From: Candidatus Gastranaerophilales bacterium
Lineage (GTDB): Bacteria; Cyanobacteriota; Vampirovibrionia; Gastranaerophilales; Gastranaerophilaceae
Length of the DNA stretch: 64,000 nucleotides
Assembly: GCA_944323875.1 (NCBI GenBank)
Contig: CALUUH010000007.1
Coordinates: 24,210-88,209 of the forward strand
Direction of reading: 5' to 3'
Part shown: positions 17,845-27,747 of the stretch, piece after piece
How the letters are laid out: the number at the start of each line of letters is the position of its first letter
Position numbering within the stretch: position 1 is the stretch's first letter
The notes under the pieces: generated by a model
Database searches by the model: none
What the model was told of the DNA's origin: nothing
What the model saw: only the letters and a program-made list of their open reading frames with translations
Made by a program: the position numbers and the translations under genes

Positions 17845-17872
17845 ATGACATTTTTCCTGTATTGTGTATAAT
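17845..17872 (+). promoter_or_regulatory. Promoter of the Opp/Dpp ATPase gene, leaderless type
   Basis: ATGACA (17845-17850), a 16 bp spacer, then a perfect TATAAT (17867-17872). The ATG at 17880 lies 7 bases after the -10 box, about where transcription should start. Confidence 0.55.
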
Positions 17873-17879
17873 TACTGTA

Positions 17880-18857
17880 ATGGCAATATTAGAAGTTAAA
17901 AATTTGAATTTGGGCTTTGAATGTGAATGCGGGTTTCGTCAGGCGCTGTATGATGTCTCATTTTCACTTGAAAAGGGAAAAATGCATGCACTTGTAGGAG
18001 AATCAGGCTGCGGCAAGACGATTAGCGCAATGAGTGTTTTAAAACTTTTGCCAAAGACAGCCTCTATAATCGGCGGCGAGATATTTTTTGATGGTGAAAA
18101 TATATTGCTGATGTCAAATTCTAAACTGCAAAAACTTCGCGGGGCAAAAATTGCACTTATTCCGCAAGATCCAATGACTTCGCTTAATCCGCTTTATACA
18201 ATCGGGGATCAATTACTGGAGGTTATCAAAATACATCAGGGACTCCATGGCACAGAGGCTTATCAAAAGGCCATTGAGGCGCTTGAACTCGTTCAAATTC
18301 CATGCGCAAAAGAAAGATTTAAGGCCTATCCGCATGAATTTTCAGGCGGAATGAAACAGCGCGCAATTATTGCTATGGCACTTGTGTGTAATGCTGAAAT
18401 TCTTATTGCTGATGAGCCGACAACAGCTTTGGATGTTACTATTCAGGCACAAATTATGTCATTACTCAAAGACATACAAACAACGAGAAATACTGCAATT
18501 CTTTTGATAACGCATGATCTGGCACTTGTCGGTGAAAATGCTGATTACGTTTCCGTAATGTATGCCGGCCGTATTGTAGAGAGCGCGCCTGCTGCGGAAT
18601 TTTTTAACAATCCTAATCACCCTTACACCCATGCGTTGCTAAAATCTATGCCGTCTGCAAAGCGTAATGAAAGGCTGCAAACTATAACCGGCCAGCCGCC
18701 GACAATACAACAATTTATTAACGGCTGTAAGTTTCATCCGCGCTGTCTGCAATGTATGGATATTTGTAAAACAGTCGTGCCGCCTGTTTATTACGTAGGC
18801 GAAAATCACTTTAGCGCATGCTTTTTAAACAAAGATGCTAATTGTCCGAATGATTAA
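17880..18857 (+). CDS. Oligo/dipeptide-type ABC transporter ATP-binding protein (OppD/DppD family)
   Basis: The protein has 325 residues from ATG at 17880; an earlier in-frame ATG at 17802 would precede the promoter and is rejected. Walker A is GESGCGKT (near 41), the ABC signature FSGGMKQR (near 155), Walker B ILIADEPTTALD (near 175), and the H-loop THDL follows. The C-terminal oligopeptide/dipeptide extension is present, with its cysteine-rich end (CKFHPRCLQCMDICKT). It powers uptake of peptides or nickel in the usual system, but no permease, second ATPase or binding protein is adjacent. The stop codon overlaps the converging dnaB stop by 4 bases. Confidence 0.92.
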   Translation: MAILEVKNLNLGFECECGFRQALYDVSFSLEKGKMHALVGESGCGKTISAMSVLKLLPKTASIIGGEIFFDGENILLMSNSKLQKLRGAKIALIPQDPMTSLNPLYTIGDQLLEVIKIHQGLHGTEAYQKAIEALELVQIPCAKERFKAYPHEFSGGMKQRAIIAMALVCNAEILIADEPTTALDVTIQAQIMSLLKDIQTTRNTAILLITHDLALVGENADYVSVMYAGRIVESAPAAEFFNNPNHPYTHALLKSMPSAKRNERLQTITGQPPTIQQFINGCKFHPRCLQCMDICKTVVPPVYYVGENHFSACFLNKDANCPND

Positions 18858-20236
18858 AACGCATCTGTCTTAATAGGGTTCTTGAATTTTGTAATATTGC
18901 CCTGGAATAGAAGTTTAATTGTACCGATAGAGCCGTTTCTGTGTTTTGCAATAATAATTTCGGATTCACCTTTGGAAGAAGCTTTAGTTACTTCATCTTC
19001 TTCATCGGCCTTTTTGTAATATTCATCACGGTAGATAAACATAACGATATCAGCGTCTTGTTCTATTGCGCCGGATTCTCTCAAATCTGAGAGCATCGGA
19101 CGTTTATCTGTTCTTGATTCAACGGCACGGGAAAGTTGCGAAAGTGCCAGAACAGGGACATCCAATTCCCTTGCAAGAATTTTCAAACCGCGTGATATTG
19201 CAGAAATCTGCTGCATACGATCTTCACGGCTGGAGCTTTCCATCAATTGTAAATAGTCGATAAGCACAAGCCCGAGATTTTTTTCTTCCATTTTCAGACG
19301 CCGGCATTTTGCGCGGATATCGGTGATTGTACATCCTGATGTGTCGTCGATGTAGATAGGAGCCTGCGCAAAGGCATTCATTGCATTTGCAAGTTTTTCC
19401 CAGTCTTTGCTCTGCATATTACCTGTTTTAACCCTTTGCGAATCTATTTCCGCTTCAGAGCACAACATACGCTGCATCAATTGTTCTTTTGACATTTCAA
19501 GAGAAAATATTGCAACAGGAATATTGGCTTTGAGCGCAACATTTTGTGCGATATTGAGCGCAAAGGCGGTTTTTCCCATTGCAGGACGTGCCGCAAGAAT
19601 AATTAAGTCTGATTTTTGTAAGCCGTTTAATATTGCATCCAGTTCATAAAAATTCGTCGGAATACCGGTTAATTCGTTTTTATGTTCGTATCGGTATTCA
19701 ATTTTTTCGTATGTTTCCAGCACTAGATCCTTAACATGGGTAAGATCTGATGTAGCTTTTTTAGATGCAATATCAAATATAAGTTTTTCCGCTTTATCTA
19801 AAGAACTGTCAATCGGATCAACGTCATAACCAAAGCTTACTATTTCCGAACCTGCATTGATAAGAGCGCGTTTAATAGCTTTTTCCTGCACTATTCTTGC
19901 ATAATATTCAATATTTGACGTTGTAATTGTTTTGTAGCTTAAATCATTTATAAATGCCCTGCCGCCAACTGTTTCTAGTTTTTGGGTATAGTTCAATACA
20001 TCTGAAACCGAAACAATATCAATCCGTTCGTTCTGGTTAAACAACTGGAGCATTGCCTCATATACATATCTGTGTGCCGGTTTATAAAAGCTTTCAGGTT
20101 TTAAGGTTTCAACAACTTTTGTTATAACCTGCGGGTTTACTAAAATTGCACCGAGAACAGCTTCTTCGGCTTCTATATTTTGAGGTAAAAGGTTTGCTTC
20201 CAGACTTTTATCTTTTGTTTTATATGTTGCAGGCAT
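18854..20236 (-). CDS. dnaB: Replicative DNA helicase
   Basis: The 460-residue hexameric helicase unwinds DNA ahead of the replication fork and loads primase. The N-terminal domain starts at PQNIEAEEAVLGAIL (residues about 18-32). The RecA-like C-terminal domain has Walker A ARPAMGKTAFALN (near 215) and Walker B LVLIDYLQLM (near 320), followed by QLSRAVESR and the arginine-finger region KHRNGSIGTIKLLF. No intein is present, and the length is normal. It stands alone, converging on the ABC ATPase gene; the divergent neighbour is pncC. Confidence 0.97.
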   Translation of the reverse strand: MPATYKTKDKSLEANLLPQNIEAEEAVLGAILVNPQVITKVVETLKPESFYKPAHRYVYEAMLQLFNQNERIDIVSVSDVLNYTQKLETVGGRAFINDLSYKTITTSNIEYYARIVQEKAIKRALINAGSEIVSFGYDVDPIDSSLDKAEKLIFDIASKKATSDLTHVKDLVLETYEKIEYRYEHKNELTGIPTNFYELDAILNGLQKSDLIILAARPAMGKTAFALNIAQNVALKANIPVAIFSLEMSKEQLMQRMLCSEAEIDSQRVKTGNMQSKDWEKLANAMNAFAQAPIYIDDTSGCTITDIRAKCRRLKMEEKNLGLVLIDYLQLMESSSREDRMQQISAISRGLKILARELDVPVLALSQLSRAVESRTDKRPMLSDLRESGAIEQDADIVMFIYRDEYYKKADEEDEVTKASSKGESEIIIAKHRNGSIGTIKLLFQGNITKFKNPIKTDAF

Positions 20237-20322
20237 GTTTTATTCTCCAATTAATTTAAAATCATGATACATAAACGAAATAAGAATTAAAATACATGAT
20301 TAAACATTATTACGAAAAATAT

Positions 20323-20351
20323 TTGACAAATCATGCCAAAAGCAATAAAGT
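20323..20351 (+). promoter_or_regulatory. Promoter of pncC, leaderless type
   Basis: TTGACA (20323-20328), a 17 bp spacer, then TAAAGT (20346-20351). The ATG at 20358 lies 6 bases beyond the -10 box and no Shine-Dalgarno sequence fits between, so the transcript should begin at or next to the start codon. Confidence 0.65.
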
Positions 20352-20357
20352 AAAGCT

Positions 20358-20846
20358 ATGCAGACACTGGAAGAACAAATCGGAAAAATTTTAATAGAAA
20401 ATAATCTGACAGCGGCCACCGCTGAGTCTTGTACCGGCGGACTTTTGAGTTCAAAATTGACGGATGTTACGGGCAGTTCGGCTTATATTAAACTGAATTA
20501 CGTAACATACGCAAATGAAGCTAAACAGGCTGTTCTGGGGGTAAAATCAGAAACTTTAAAAGCCCATGGCGCCGTTAGTTATGAATGCGCTTATGAAATG
20601 GCCGAAGGACTAACCAAAACCACGGGATGCGACCTTGCAATTTGCACAACAGGAATTGCAGGCCCTCTGCAAGACGAAGGTAAACCTGTCGGGCTAATTT
20701 ACATAGGTGTGGCTTTTAAAGAAAAAATTCATGTGGAACGAGTTCACATAAAAGAAAAACTAACCAAAGCGGAAATGAAAAATAGGTTTGCAAATCTTGC
20801 GCTCAAAATAGCTCTGGATATTATTTCAGAAGGAATTCAGCAATAA
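20358..20846 (+). CDS. pncC: Nicotinamide-nucleotide amidohydrolase (CinA C-terminal domain family)
   Basis: The 162-residue, single-domain protein matches the CinA C-terminal domain: AESCTGGLLSSKLTDVTGSSAYI (near 20-42) holds the conserved Ser of the active site, and CTTGIAGP follows near 100. It deamidates nicotinamide mononucleotide to nicotinate mononucleotide, recycling NAD breakdown products. The larger CinA fusion with a molybdopterin-like domain is absent. Its last 26 bases overlap the converging hypothetical gene 20821-21732. Confidence 0.92.
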   Translation: MQTLEEQIGKILIENNLTAATAESCTGGLLSSKLTDVTGSSAYIKLNYVTYANEAKQAVLGVKSETLKAHGAVSYECAYEMAEGLTKTTGCDLAICTTGIAGPLQDEGKPVGLIYIGVAFKEKIHVERVHIKEKLTKAEMKNRFANLALKIALDIISEGIQQ

Positions 20847-21732
20847 TTTCCGGCATTCTGTCCATCATTATTTCTGCAAATTTTTCTGTATCCATTTGCG
20901 TAATTACAGTAGCCAGTAAATCATTTGGCAATTCTTCGGTCATCTTAACAAGCTCTTCCTGTTCAAGAACAGCCATAGATTTAACCATATCAGGCTTTTG
21001 TTTATGCGTATCAATCATATTTGTGTAAGCATTTGCATCAAATAGTTGGAACCATTCAGGATGTTCTTTACCCAGTGACAGCACAAGCTGCTGCTTTTGG
21101 GTAGGTTGAAAACTTTTCAACACATCAACAAATTCCAGCGGTCCCAGTTCTCCGATTTGCTTAACTAAATCGTAGCTCTTCTGGTTTTCAGGAGTTTGAC
21201 CTGTTACATTTTCTAATACCTGAATCAAATATTCTTCCGGTATAGATTGCATGTGTTTAAGAATTTTATTTTTATCAATTTCTGTACTAGTCAAAAATTT
21301 ATCCAGTTGCTCGTCCGGTAAAAGTTGTACAACCTCTTCTTTGGAAAACATTTCAAATACGACTTTAACAAGTTGTTCCGGCGGAACATCTTCCAGCATA
21401 GTCATAAGCTTGTCCTCTGAAAAATAATACAACCCCTGAACAAGATCTTTTTCTTCCATCTGAGGTAAAAACAGCTGTAATTCCTGTGCTGTCATCTGGC
21501 TCAATATTTCATATTTGTTATTAGCATCAGAAAGATTAAACAATTTTATAACAAGATCAACATTATTTAAAAGTTCATTAGCAAGCTTAATTGCCTCCTG
21601 ATTGCCGGAAGCAGCTTCCGCTTCAATAATCTCTTCTACAGATAAATTAGCATATTCTTCTTGCAACTTCAAAGAACTGATATGCAATCGCGTTTGTAAA
21701 TAGGCTAAATCGGCGTCAATTACAATGCTCAT
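20821..21732 (-). CDS. Hypothetical all-helical repeat protein
   Basis: The 303-residue, acidic and almost wholly helical protein is not recognised as a named family. From about residue 65 it is built from short helix-turn units with a recurring pattern: a leucine-rich helix, then (M/L)..(E/P)(E)..L..(V/L), for example LQLFLPQMEEKDLVQGLYYF, VPPEQLVKVVFEMF, LLPDEQLDKFL, IPEEYLIQVLENV and LPNDLLATVITQM. This is reminiscent of the superhelical N-terminal domain of MgtE or FliG-type folds, but no transporter domain follows. There are no signal peptide or membrane segments. It overlaps the 3-prime end of pncC by 26 bases on the opposite strand. Confidence 0.7.
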   Translation of the reverse strand: MSIVIDADLAYLQTRLHISSLKLQEEYANLSVEEIIEAEAASGNQEAIKLANELLNNVDLVIKLFNLSDANNKYEILSQMTAQELQLFLPQMEEKDLVQGLYYFSEDKLMTMLEDVPPEQLVKVVFEMFSKEEVVQLLPDEQLDKFLTSTEIDKNKILKHMQSIPEEYLIQVLENVTGQTPENQKSYDLVKQIGELGPLEFVDVLKSFQPTQKQQLVLSLGKEHPEWFQLFDANAYTNMIDTHKQKPDMVKSMAVLEQEELVKMTEELPNDLLATVITQMDTEKFAEIMMDRMPEIIAEFLLK

Positions 21733-22059
21733 AGTTAATCCTTGTTTTTATTCTCTCTTATATATAATAACGCTATATTTAGACCAAAATTTCACATAAA
21801 AAAGTTTTTGTAACTTTTCGTAACAAACATGACAAAATATAGAAAGCGGGATTCTCACCGTAGTAAGAATCCCATGAAAGGAGGAATTTCCCAAACAAAA
21901 AAAATTCCAACACGTAATGTACTAATATTATAATACTTTTTATAAAAATTTTCAAAGATTTTCGAAATTTGTAACATTTAGCAATAAATTTGTTAAAAAA
22001 TGGGCGGAATTTATTTAAAAAATTCCGCCGCAATGAAGAATTAAATAGTAATATAAAAA
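21733..22059. other. Intergenic region of 327 bp after dnaK
   Basis: It holds the dnaK terminator (22003-22029) and a second hairpin with arms GGGATTCT / AGAATCCC (21848-21855 / 21866-21873), which is followed by a GGAGG-containing stretch. I see no convincing gene. A short 84-codon frame on the minus strand would run straight through the dnaK terminator and is rejected. Confidence 0.5.
22003..22029 (-). terminator. dnaK terminator
   Basis: A 10 bp perfect stem (GGCGGAATTT / AAATTCCGCC) with a 7-nt loop lies about 30 bases after the dnaK stop. A T-rich tract follows on the minus strand. Confidence 0.75.
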
Positions 22060-23907
<1,848 letters not shown>

Positions 23908-24139
23908 TTATCTCCTTTTACTAAAATTAACTTGCATTAATCTATATAATTGTTATAACACCTATTGGCGCAAATGTGAAAAAAATAAACAAAAAATTAA
24001 TATTTTGTTTATTAACCGGATGAAGAATATTCCTGAACTGTTATTAATTATATTTTGCAGTTAAATATAGCAGTGAAACTTTGTCTTTAATAAATTATAT
24101 TTAGAGTGATAATTGGGTATGCTTTTTCTATAAATGCTT

Positions 24140-24943
24140 TTACAAAGTTACCAGCTGCGGGATGTTTTTTATCTCATAGAATATTGACCCAGCCTGTTTA
24201 AAGTTTTCAGGAGATGCGCTTACATAAAATTTTTCAAACGCTCCATTTTTTTCATCCGAAAGCAAATCATTCTTGTCTAAATCATTTTTTATATATTCAG
24301 CAAAATCAATTGCAGGGTCTATAAACAATTTTTCTGGTGCTATTTTACTCAAGACAGACAACAAAAACGGATAATGTGTACAGCCAAGAACTATTTTGTC
24401 AGGTTTATTTTCAAGCATTTTCATCAGGTCATTATGGATTATCTCAATGCTTTGCGGAAGATTTTCCCGCTTATTTTCAACAATTTTTACCCATTCAGGA
24501 CATGACATTTCTATAACTTGCATTTGAGGATTAATTTTGTGAATTTCTCTTGCGTAAACGCCTGATTTAATAGTTGCAGGCGTTGCAAATACTCCGAGTT
24601 TTGTTGCCGGAAGTTTTGCAAGTATACTGCTGACTGATTGAATTATCGGATAAATCTTATAGTCGTAATTATCCTTTAGTTTTTCGTATGTAACAGCAGA
24701 TGTTGTATTGCACGCCATTACAACAGCTTTAACTTTTTGTTGCTCAAAAAAACGGAAGATTTTGTCGGCAAATTCTATCAACTGCTGCTCTGTTTTTTCG
24801 CCGTAAGGCATGTTTTTGGTATCGCCAAAATACAAGTATTTTTCGTCCGGTAAAAGTTTTTTGAGTTTATCAAAAACAGTCAGTCCTCCGACGCCGGAGT
24901 CAAAGAATGCTATGGGTAAATTTTTATTGCTGCTGTTTGAAAT
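24140..24943 (-). CDS. murI: Glutamate racemase, with apparently non-canonical start
   Basis: The enzyme makes D-glutamate for peptidoglycan. The catalytic cysteines are in VMACNTTSA and LGCTHYPFL. The conserved N-terminus IAFFDSGVGGLTVFDKLK, with its substrate-binding Asp-Ser, is encoded upstream of the first usable TTG (24835), so a gene starting there would lack an essential motif. Between that motif and the in-frame stop at 24950-24952 there is no ATG, GTG, TTG or CTG. The best candidate start is ATT at 24941-24943, 9 bases after GAAGGAG, giving about 267 residues (start assigned on this basis). The 5-prime end overlaps amiC by 20 bases, so coupling or frameshifting from amiC, or a sequence error, are alternatives. 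Confidence 0.85.
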   Translation of the reverse strand: MSNSSNKNLPIAFFDSGVGGLTVFDKLKKLLPDEKYLYFGDTKNMPYGEKTEQQLIEFADKIFRFFEQQKVKAVVMACNTTSAVTYEKLKDNYDYKIYPIIQSVSSILAKLPATKLGVFATPATIKSGVYAREIHKINPQMQVIEMSCPEWVKIVENKRENLPQSIEIIHNDLMKMLENKPDKIVLGCTHYPFLLSVLSKIAPEKLFIDPAIDFAEYIKNDLDKNDLLSDEKNGAFEKFYVSASPENFKQAGSIFYEIKNIPQLVTL

Positions 24944-26771
24944 AGTTATTCACTCCTTCCATTATAGCTTTTGCTGTATCTTGTTTACGTTTATCACTGT
25001 TCAATTGACCTCTTTCAGCATCATTGGAAATAAATCCTATTTCACAAAGAATTGCCGGAACCGTTGTATGATTAATTACATAGAATTTTGATTTAAACAA
25101 ACCTCTGTTATTAGAATTTATGTTACTTGCAATTGAAGCGTGTACAGTTTGCGCAAGTGACAAACTTTCCTGATGATAATAGTGGGTTTCAACACCTGTA
25201 ATTTCAGGTTTTACACTGGAATTTACGTGTACACTGATAAATATATCAGGGTGCGCAGCTTCTGTAATATCACAGCGTTCCTGCAAGGAAAGATATTTGT
25301 CAGTATCTCTTGTCATTATTACATTATAACCTTGTTTTTGCAATAGAGTTTTCAATCTTTTTGCGACATCCAGCGTAATATCTTTTTCGTTCACTGAATC
25401 TCTTATAGCTCCGTAATCAGAGCCGCCATGGCCTGCGTCAATAACAACTGTTTTAGCCCCGTTATTTTTGTGTAATACTGCCGGATGTTTTGTAGATTTT
25501 TTAACTCCGCGTACTTTGATTTTTATGGATTTTCCGTCTGCCCCCAAAAATGTCCTTACCAGCGAATCATTTTCCAGAGGGATTGACAATACCATTCCGA
25601 TTTTAGGCATAAGCGTTATTTTGGCGTCTGAAAATACAGAATTTGAATACGTTGAATTAAACAGTTCTTCACTATATTTTGAAACATTGTATAAATATAT
25701 ATTAAGATTGTTGTTAGTTCTTTCAATACCGTGCACAACAGGATGATTAAATGACAAAATCATAGAGCTTGTCTGGTCATCAATTCTTTCCTTGTCATAA
25801 GCGATAACATCGCTTGTGTTGCTTAACAGTGCATTCCGGTCAACTTTTTTTGAATTTGCCAGTAACAAAGATTGGTTATCGCTTGAGAATATCGGGATGT
25901 AATCATTTACATCAGCGGTCGTAATAACAATTCTGGCTTTATTCATTTCAAACTGACCGACTTTTGCTGTATCAGTTTCGTTTATTTTAAATTCTTTATT
26001 GCGTATAGTTTGAGAAGTCAACGCATTAGGGATATCATACACAATTCTGGTCGGATTTTGAAGAATCATAGGTTTTTCGATTGTTGCGGCCCCAAATCCG
26101 TTTATAAGTATCCCGTAAGGTTTTATCGTAATATTTTTCAGATAGAATTGAGTGTTAAGCTTAAGTGATTTTTTTTCCATAGAAGGAGCAGGCTGTTGCA
26201 CGGCTGTATTGAAGGCCTGTTGTATTTGGTTAACAACATTTGGCGGATTTGTAGGTTCAATAACAGGGGAAGTCACAGTCAGCGCTTCATAGAAATCGCT
26301 TGAGGATGTATGTTCATCCCTGTAAGTTGTTTGAAAGTAGTCATTACTAAACTGGTTATTTTTTATCTTAATAATTATGTTGTTTTTTATTCTGTAGAAT
26401 TTCAAATTATCAGGATTGTAGTCGTCATTAAAATACAAAACACATCTTACGACATTTGGATTTGTTGTAAACTGGTTAATCTTTACCTGTTTAATTCCGC
26501 CGGTATTGAGCGTCCAGTCCTGCTTCGGGATTGTTAATACAGCAGAATCAATATCAAAATAAGCACGGGAAGGATTTTCAAGTTTTATCAACTTAATATC
26601 TTTCATAATATTTTCTGTACTGATAGTATCTTTAGCAGTAAGAACAACAACTGAGTTGGCTGTATCAAAATTTGCGGAGGTAATTTTGTAGATTTCTTCG
26701 CAAAGCGCATCAGGCACTAATCCCAAGAATATTGATAAAAATAAAGCTATAAAAACAACTATTTTTTTCAT
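24924..26771 (-). CDS. N-acetylmuramoyl-L-alanine amidase with AMIN-type N-terminal region
   Basis: The 615-residue exported enzyme has a signal peptide (MKKIVVFIALFLSIFLGLVPDALC), a long N-terminal part (about 30-400) with two AMIN-like beta-rich segments expected to bind the cell wall, then a C-terminal Amidase_3 domain (about 425-615). The zinc ligands are visible: His in VIDAGHGGSDYGA, Glu in VNEKDITLDV, His in FISVHVNSS, and the catalytic Glu in ILCEIGFISN. It cleaves the bond between muramic acid and the stem peptide, as AmiC-type enzymes do in cell separation. murI overlaps its 3-prime end, pairing peptidoglycan breakdown and precursor supply. Confidence 0.93.
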   Translation of the reverse strand: MKKIVVFIALFLSIFLGLVPDALCEEIYKITSANFDTANSVVVLTAKDTISTENIMKDIKLIKLENPSRAYFDIDSAVLTIPKQDWTLNTGGIKQVKINQFTTNPNVVRCVLYFNDDYNPDNLKFYRIKNNIIIKIKNNQFSNDYFQTTYRDEHTSSSDFYEALTVTSPVIEPTNPPNVVNQIQQAFNTAVQQPAPSMEKKSLKLNTQFYLKNITIKPYGILINGFGAATIEKPMILQNPTRIVYDIPNALTSQTIRNKEFKINETDTAKVGQFEMNKARIVITTADVNDYIPIFSSDNQSLLLANSKKVDRNALLSNTSDVIAYDKERIDDQTSSMILSFNHPVVHGIERTNNNLNIYLYNVSKYSEELFNSTYSNSVFSDAKITLMPKIGMVLSIPLENDSLVRTFLGADGKSIKIKVRGVKKSTKHPAVLHKNNGAKTVVIDAGHGGSDYGAIRDSVNEKDITLDVAKRLKTLLQKQGYNVIMTRDTDKYLSLQERCDITEAAHPDIFISVHVNSSVKPEITGVETHYYHQESLSLAQTVHASIASNINSNNRGLFKSKFYVINHTTVPAILCEIGFISNDAERGQLNSDKRKQDTAKAIMEGVNNYFKQQQ

Positions 26772-26853
26772 AAAAATAAAATTCCTATCGTTATCATTAT
26801 ATAACGATTATTTTTCATATACAAATTGTAACGACAAAAATTTTAATATAGAT

Positions 26854-27048
26854 TTACACCAGATTAGCTTTTGCGGCCATATATACAAGCAGCGTTCTGT
26901 TGTCAGCGCCGGTCTTTTTAAGCATTGAACCGACATGCGCTTTTACAGTATGAACACTGATAAATAATTTTTCAGCGATTCTGGTATTGGTGTATCCTTT
27001 GCAAATGTATTTTAAAATCTCCAGTTCTTTTTGTGTAAATTTTTCCAT
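26854..27048 (-). CDS. Small LuxR-type DNA-binding protein
   Basis: The 64-residue protein is essentially a free-standing LuxR/NarL helix-turn-helix: FTQKELEILKYICKGYTNTRIAEKLFISVHTVKAHV, with the typical recognition helix VHTVKAHVGSMLKK. There is no receiver or sensor domain, and no longer frame extends upstream. Stand-alone LuxR domains such as GerE exist and dimerise to bind DNA. The start has AAAGGAAAAG on the minus strand. The target is unknown; it lies between amiC and tRNA-Arg. Confidence 0.85.
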   Translation of the reverse strand: MEKFTQKELEILKYICKGYTNTRIAEKLFISVHTVKAHVGSMLKKTGADNRTLLVYMAAKANLV

Positions 27049-27144
27049 AACTTTTCCTTTTAAATCATCTACAAAGCAAGAATAACATATAAAAAGTCAT
27101 TTGCGATTAAAAATAATTCATGTTTTAAATTTTGTCAAAAATAC

Positions 27145-27172
27145 TTGAAAAATATTTTTTTTTAGCTAAAAT
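27145..27172 (+). promoter_or_regulatory. tRNA-Arg promoter
   Basis: TTGAAA (27145-27150), a 16 bp spacer, then TAAAAT (27167-27172), about 38 bases before the mature tRNA 5-prime end. Confidence 0.55.
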
Positions 27173-27210
27173 AGAGAAGGACAAAATAATAAAATATGCC
27201 TTGACGGAAT

Positions 27211-27284
27211 GCGTGTGTAGCTCAGTTGGATAGAGTGTTTGGCTACGAACCAAAAGGTCGGGGGTTCGAATCCCTCCACGCGTA
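27211..27284 (+). tRNA. tRNA-Arg (anticodon ACG)
   Basis: The 74-nt sequence folds as a cloverleaf: 7 bp acceptor (GCGTGTG paired with CACGCGT, with two G-U pairs), D-arm GCTC...GAGT, anticodon loop CTACGAA with ACG at 27245-27247, and T-arm with the invariant TTCGAAT. The ACG anticodon is normally modified to ICG and reads CGU, CGC and CGA. The CCA end is not encoded. It is followed at once by a strong terminator. Confidence 0.95.
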
Positions 27285-27286
27285 AT

Positions 27287-27317
27287 AAAAAGAGATAGAT
27301 ATTTTCTATCTCTTTTT
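27287..27317 (+). terminator. tRNA-Arg terminator
   Basis: A 13 bp stem (arms around AGAGATAGA / TCTATCTCT) with a 5-nt loop and a terminal T run, 2 bases after the tRNA. Confidence 0.85.
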
Positions 27318-27538
27318 CTGTTTTTAAATTATAATTATAGTTTTTCAGGACAGTTGTGGCGGGAGTTTTGTCATAAATGTCTCTAATTTAGGGGCAATAG
27401 AGACAGATTTATATTGTAGAGATTTATCGGACTATTCTTGCACTTTTGTCCTAATTTTTGCACTCTTTTGCACTGATATTCAGTGTCGCTTGAGGATTTC
27501 TACCCCAACTAATCTACTACGGTTATATTAATAAAGGC
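27318..27538. other. Non-coding region between tRNA-Arg and the pilin leader
   Basis: No gene is recognised. A small palindrome, CACTGA-TAT-TCAGTG (27472-27486), is the only clear structure. The position after a tRNA gene would suit an old integration scar, but no integrase remnant could be made out. Confidence 0.3.
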
Positions 27539-27747
27539 TGTTGTTACAAAAAGGGGTTGCAATTTTTAGAGAGATACGGTATAATATTTGTATGAATAAA
27601 CATTTGGCGAGAATAGTTATGGATATTGAGGATTTAGCGGGGTCTAACCTAAAACTTGACAAGGCCGCAAACCATTGTGTTGCAAGGCTTTCAGACGTCA
27701 GGGGGGGGGCTCACTTGCTCCAATTGTAAACTTTTCGCAATATTCTT
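27539..27747 (+). repeat. Pilin-gene leader element, copy 1
   Basis: About 210 bp that recur almost unchanged at 41587-41800, again upstream of a DGR-type pilin gene. The element contains a promoter (TTGCAA 27557-27562, 17 bp, TATAAT 27580-27585), a mini-ORF starting 6 bases after the -10 box, and a run of nine G at 27701-27709. The block from about 27617 to the G run is the most conserved part. The two copies differ mainly right after the ATG and in G-run length. Confidence 0.8.
27592..27729 (+). CDS. Possible leaderless mini-ORF in pilin leader, copy 1
   Basis: 45 codons: MNKHLARIVMDIEDLAGSNL, then KLDKAANHCVARLSDVRGG and a short tail. The ATG lies 6 bases after a perfect TATAAT. The related copy at 41643 keeps the frame: a one-codon length change near the start is in frame, and the few later substitutions change single residues. 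The nine-G run near the end means slippage would alter the C-terminus. It may be a real micropeptide, or a regulatory RNA in which the reading frame is incidental. No family is recognised. Confidence 0.4.
   Translation: MNKHLARIVMDIEDLAGSNLKLDKAANHCVARLSDVRGGAHLLQL

Noticed and set aside
21779..22033. 84-codon minus-strand frame after dnaK
   Set aside because: It begins within the dnaK terminator, is AT-driven (Phe/Lys rich), has no ribosome binding site and resembles nothing.
24140..24835. MurI starting at the TTG at 24835
   Set aside because: This would remove the conserved DSGVGGLTV segment needed for activity; the coding signal clearly continues upstream.
27318..27538. Integrated element next to tRNA-Arg
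   Set aside because: No integrase, no second copy of the tRNA 3-prime end and no phage genes were found; the idea rests only on position.
27592..27729. Avd-type DGR accessory protein encoded by the mini-ORF
   Set aside because: Avd proteins are about 120 residues in a four-helix bundle; this frame has 45 codons and no similarity that I can see.
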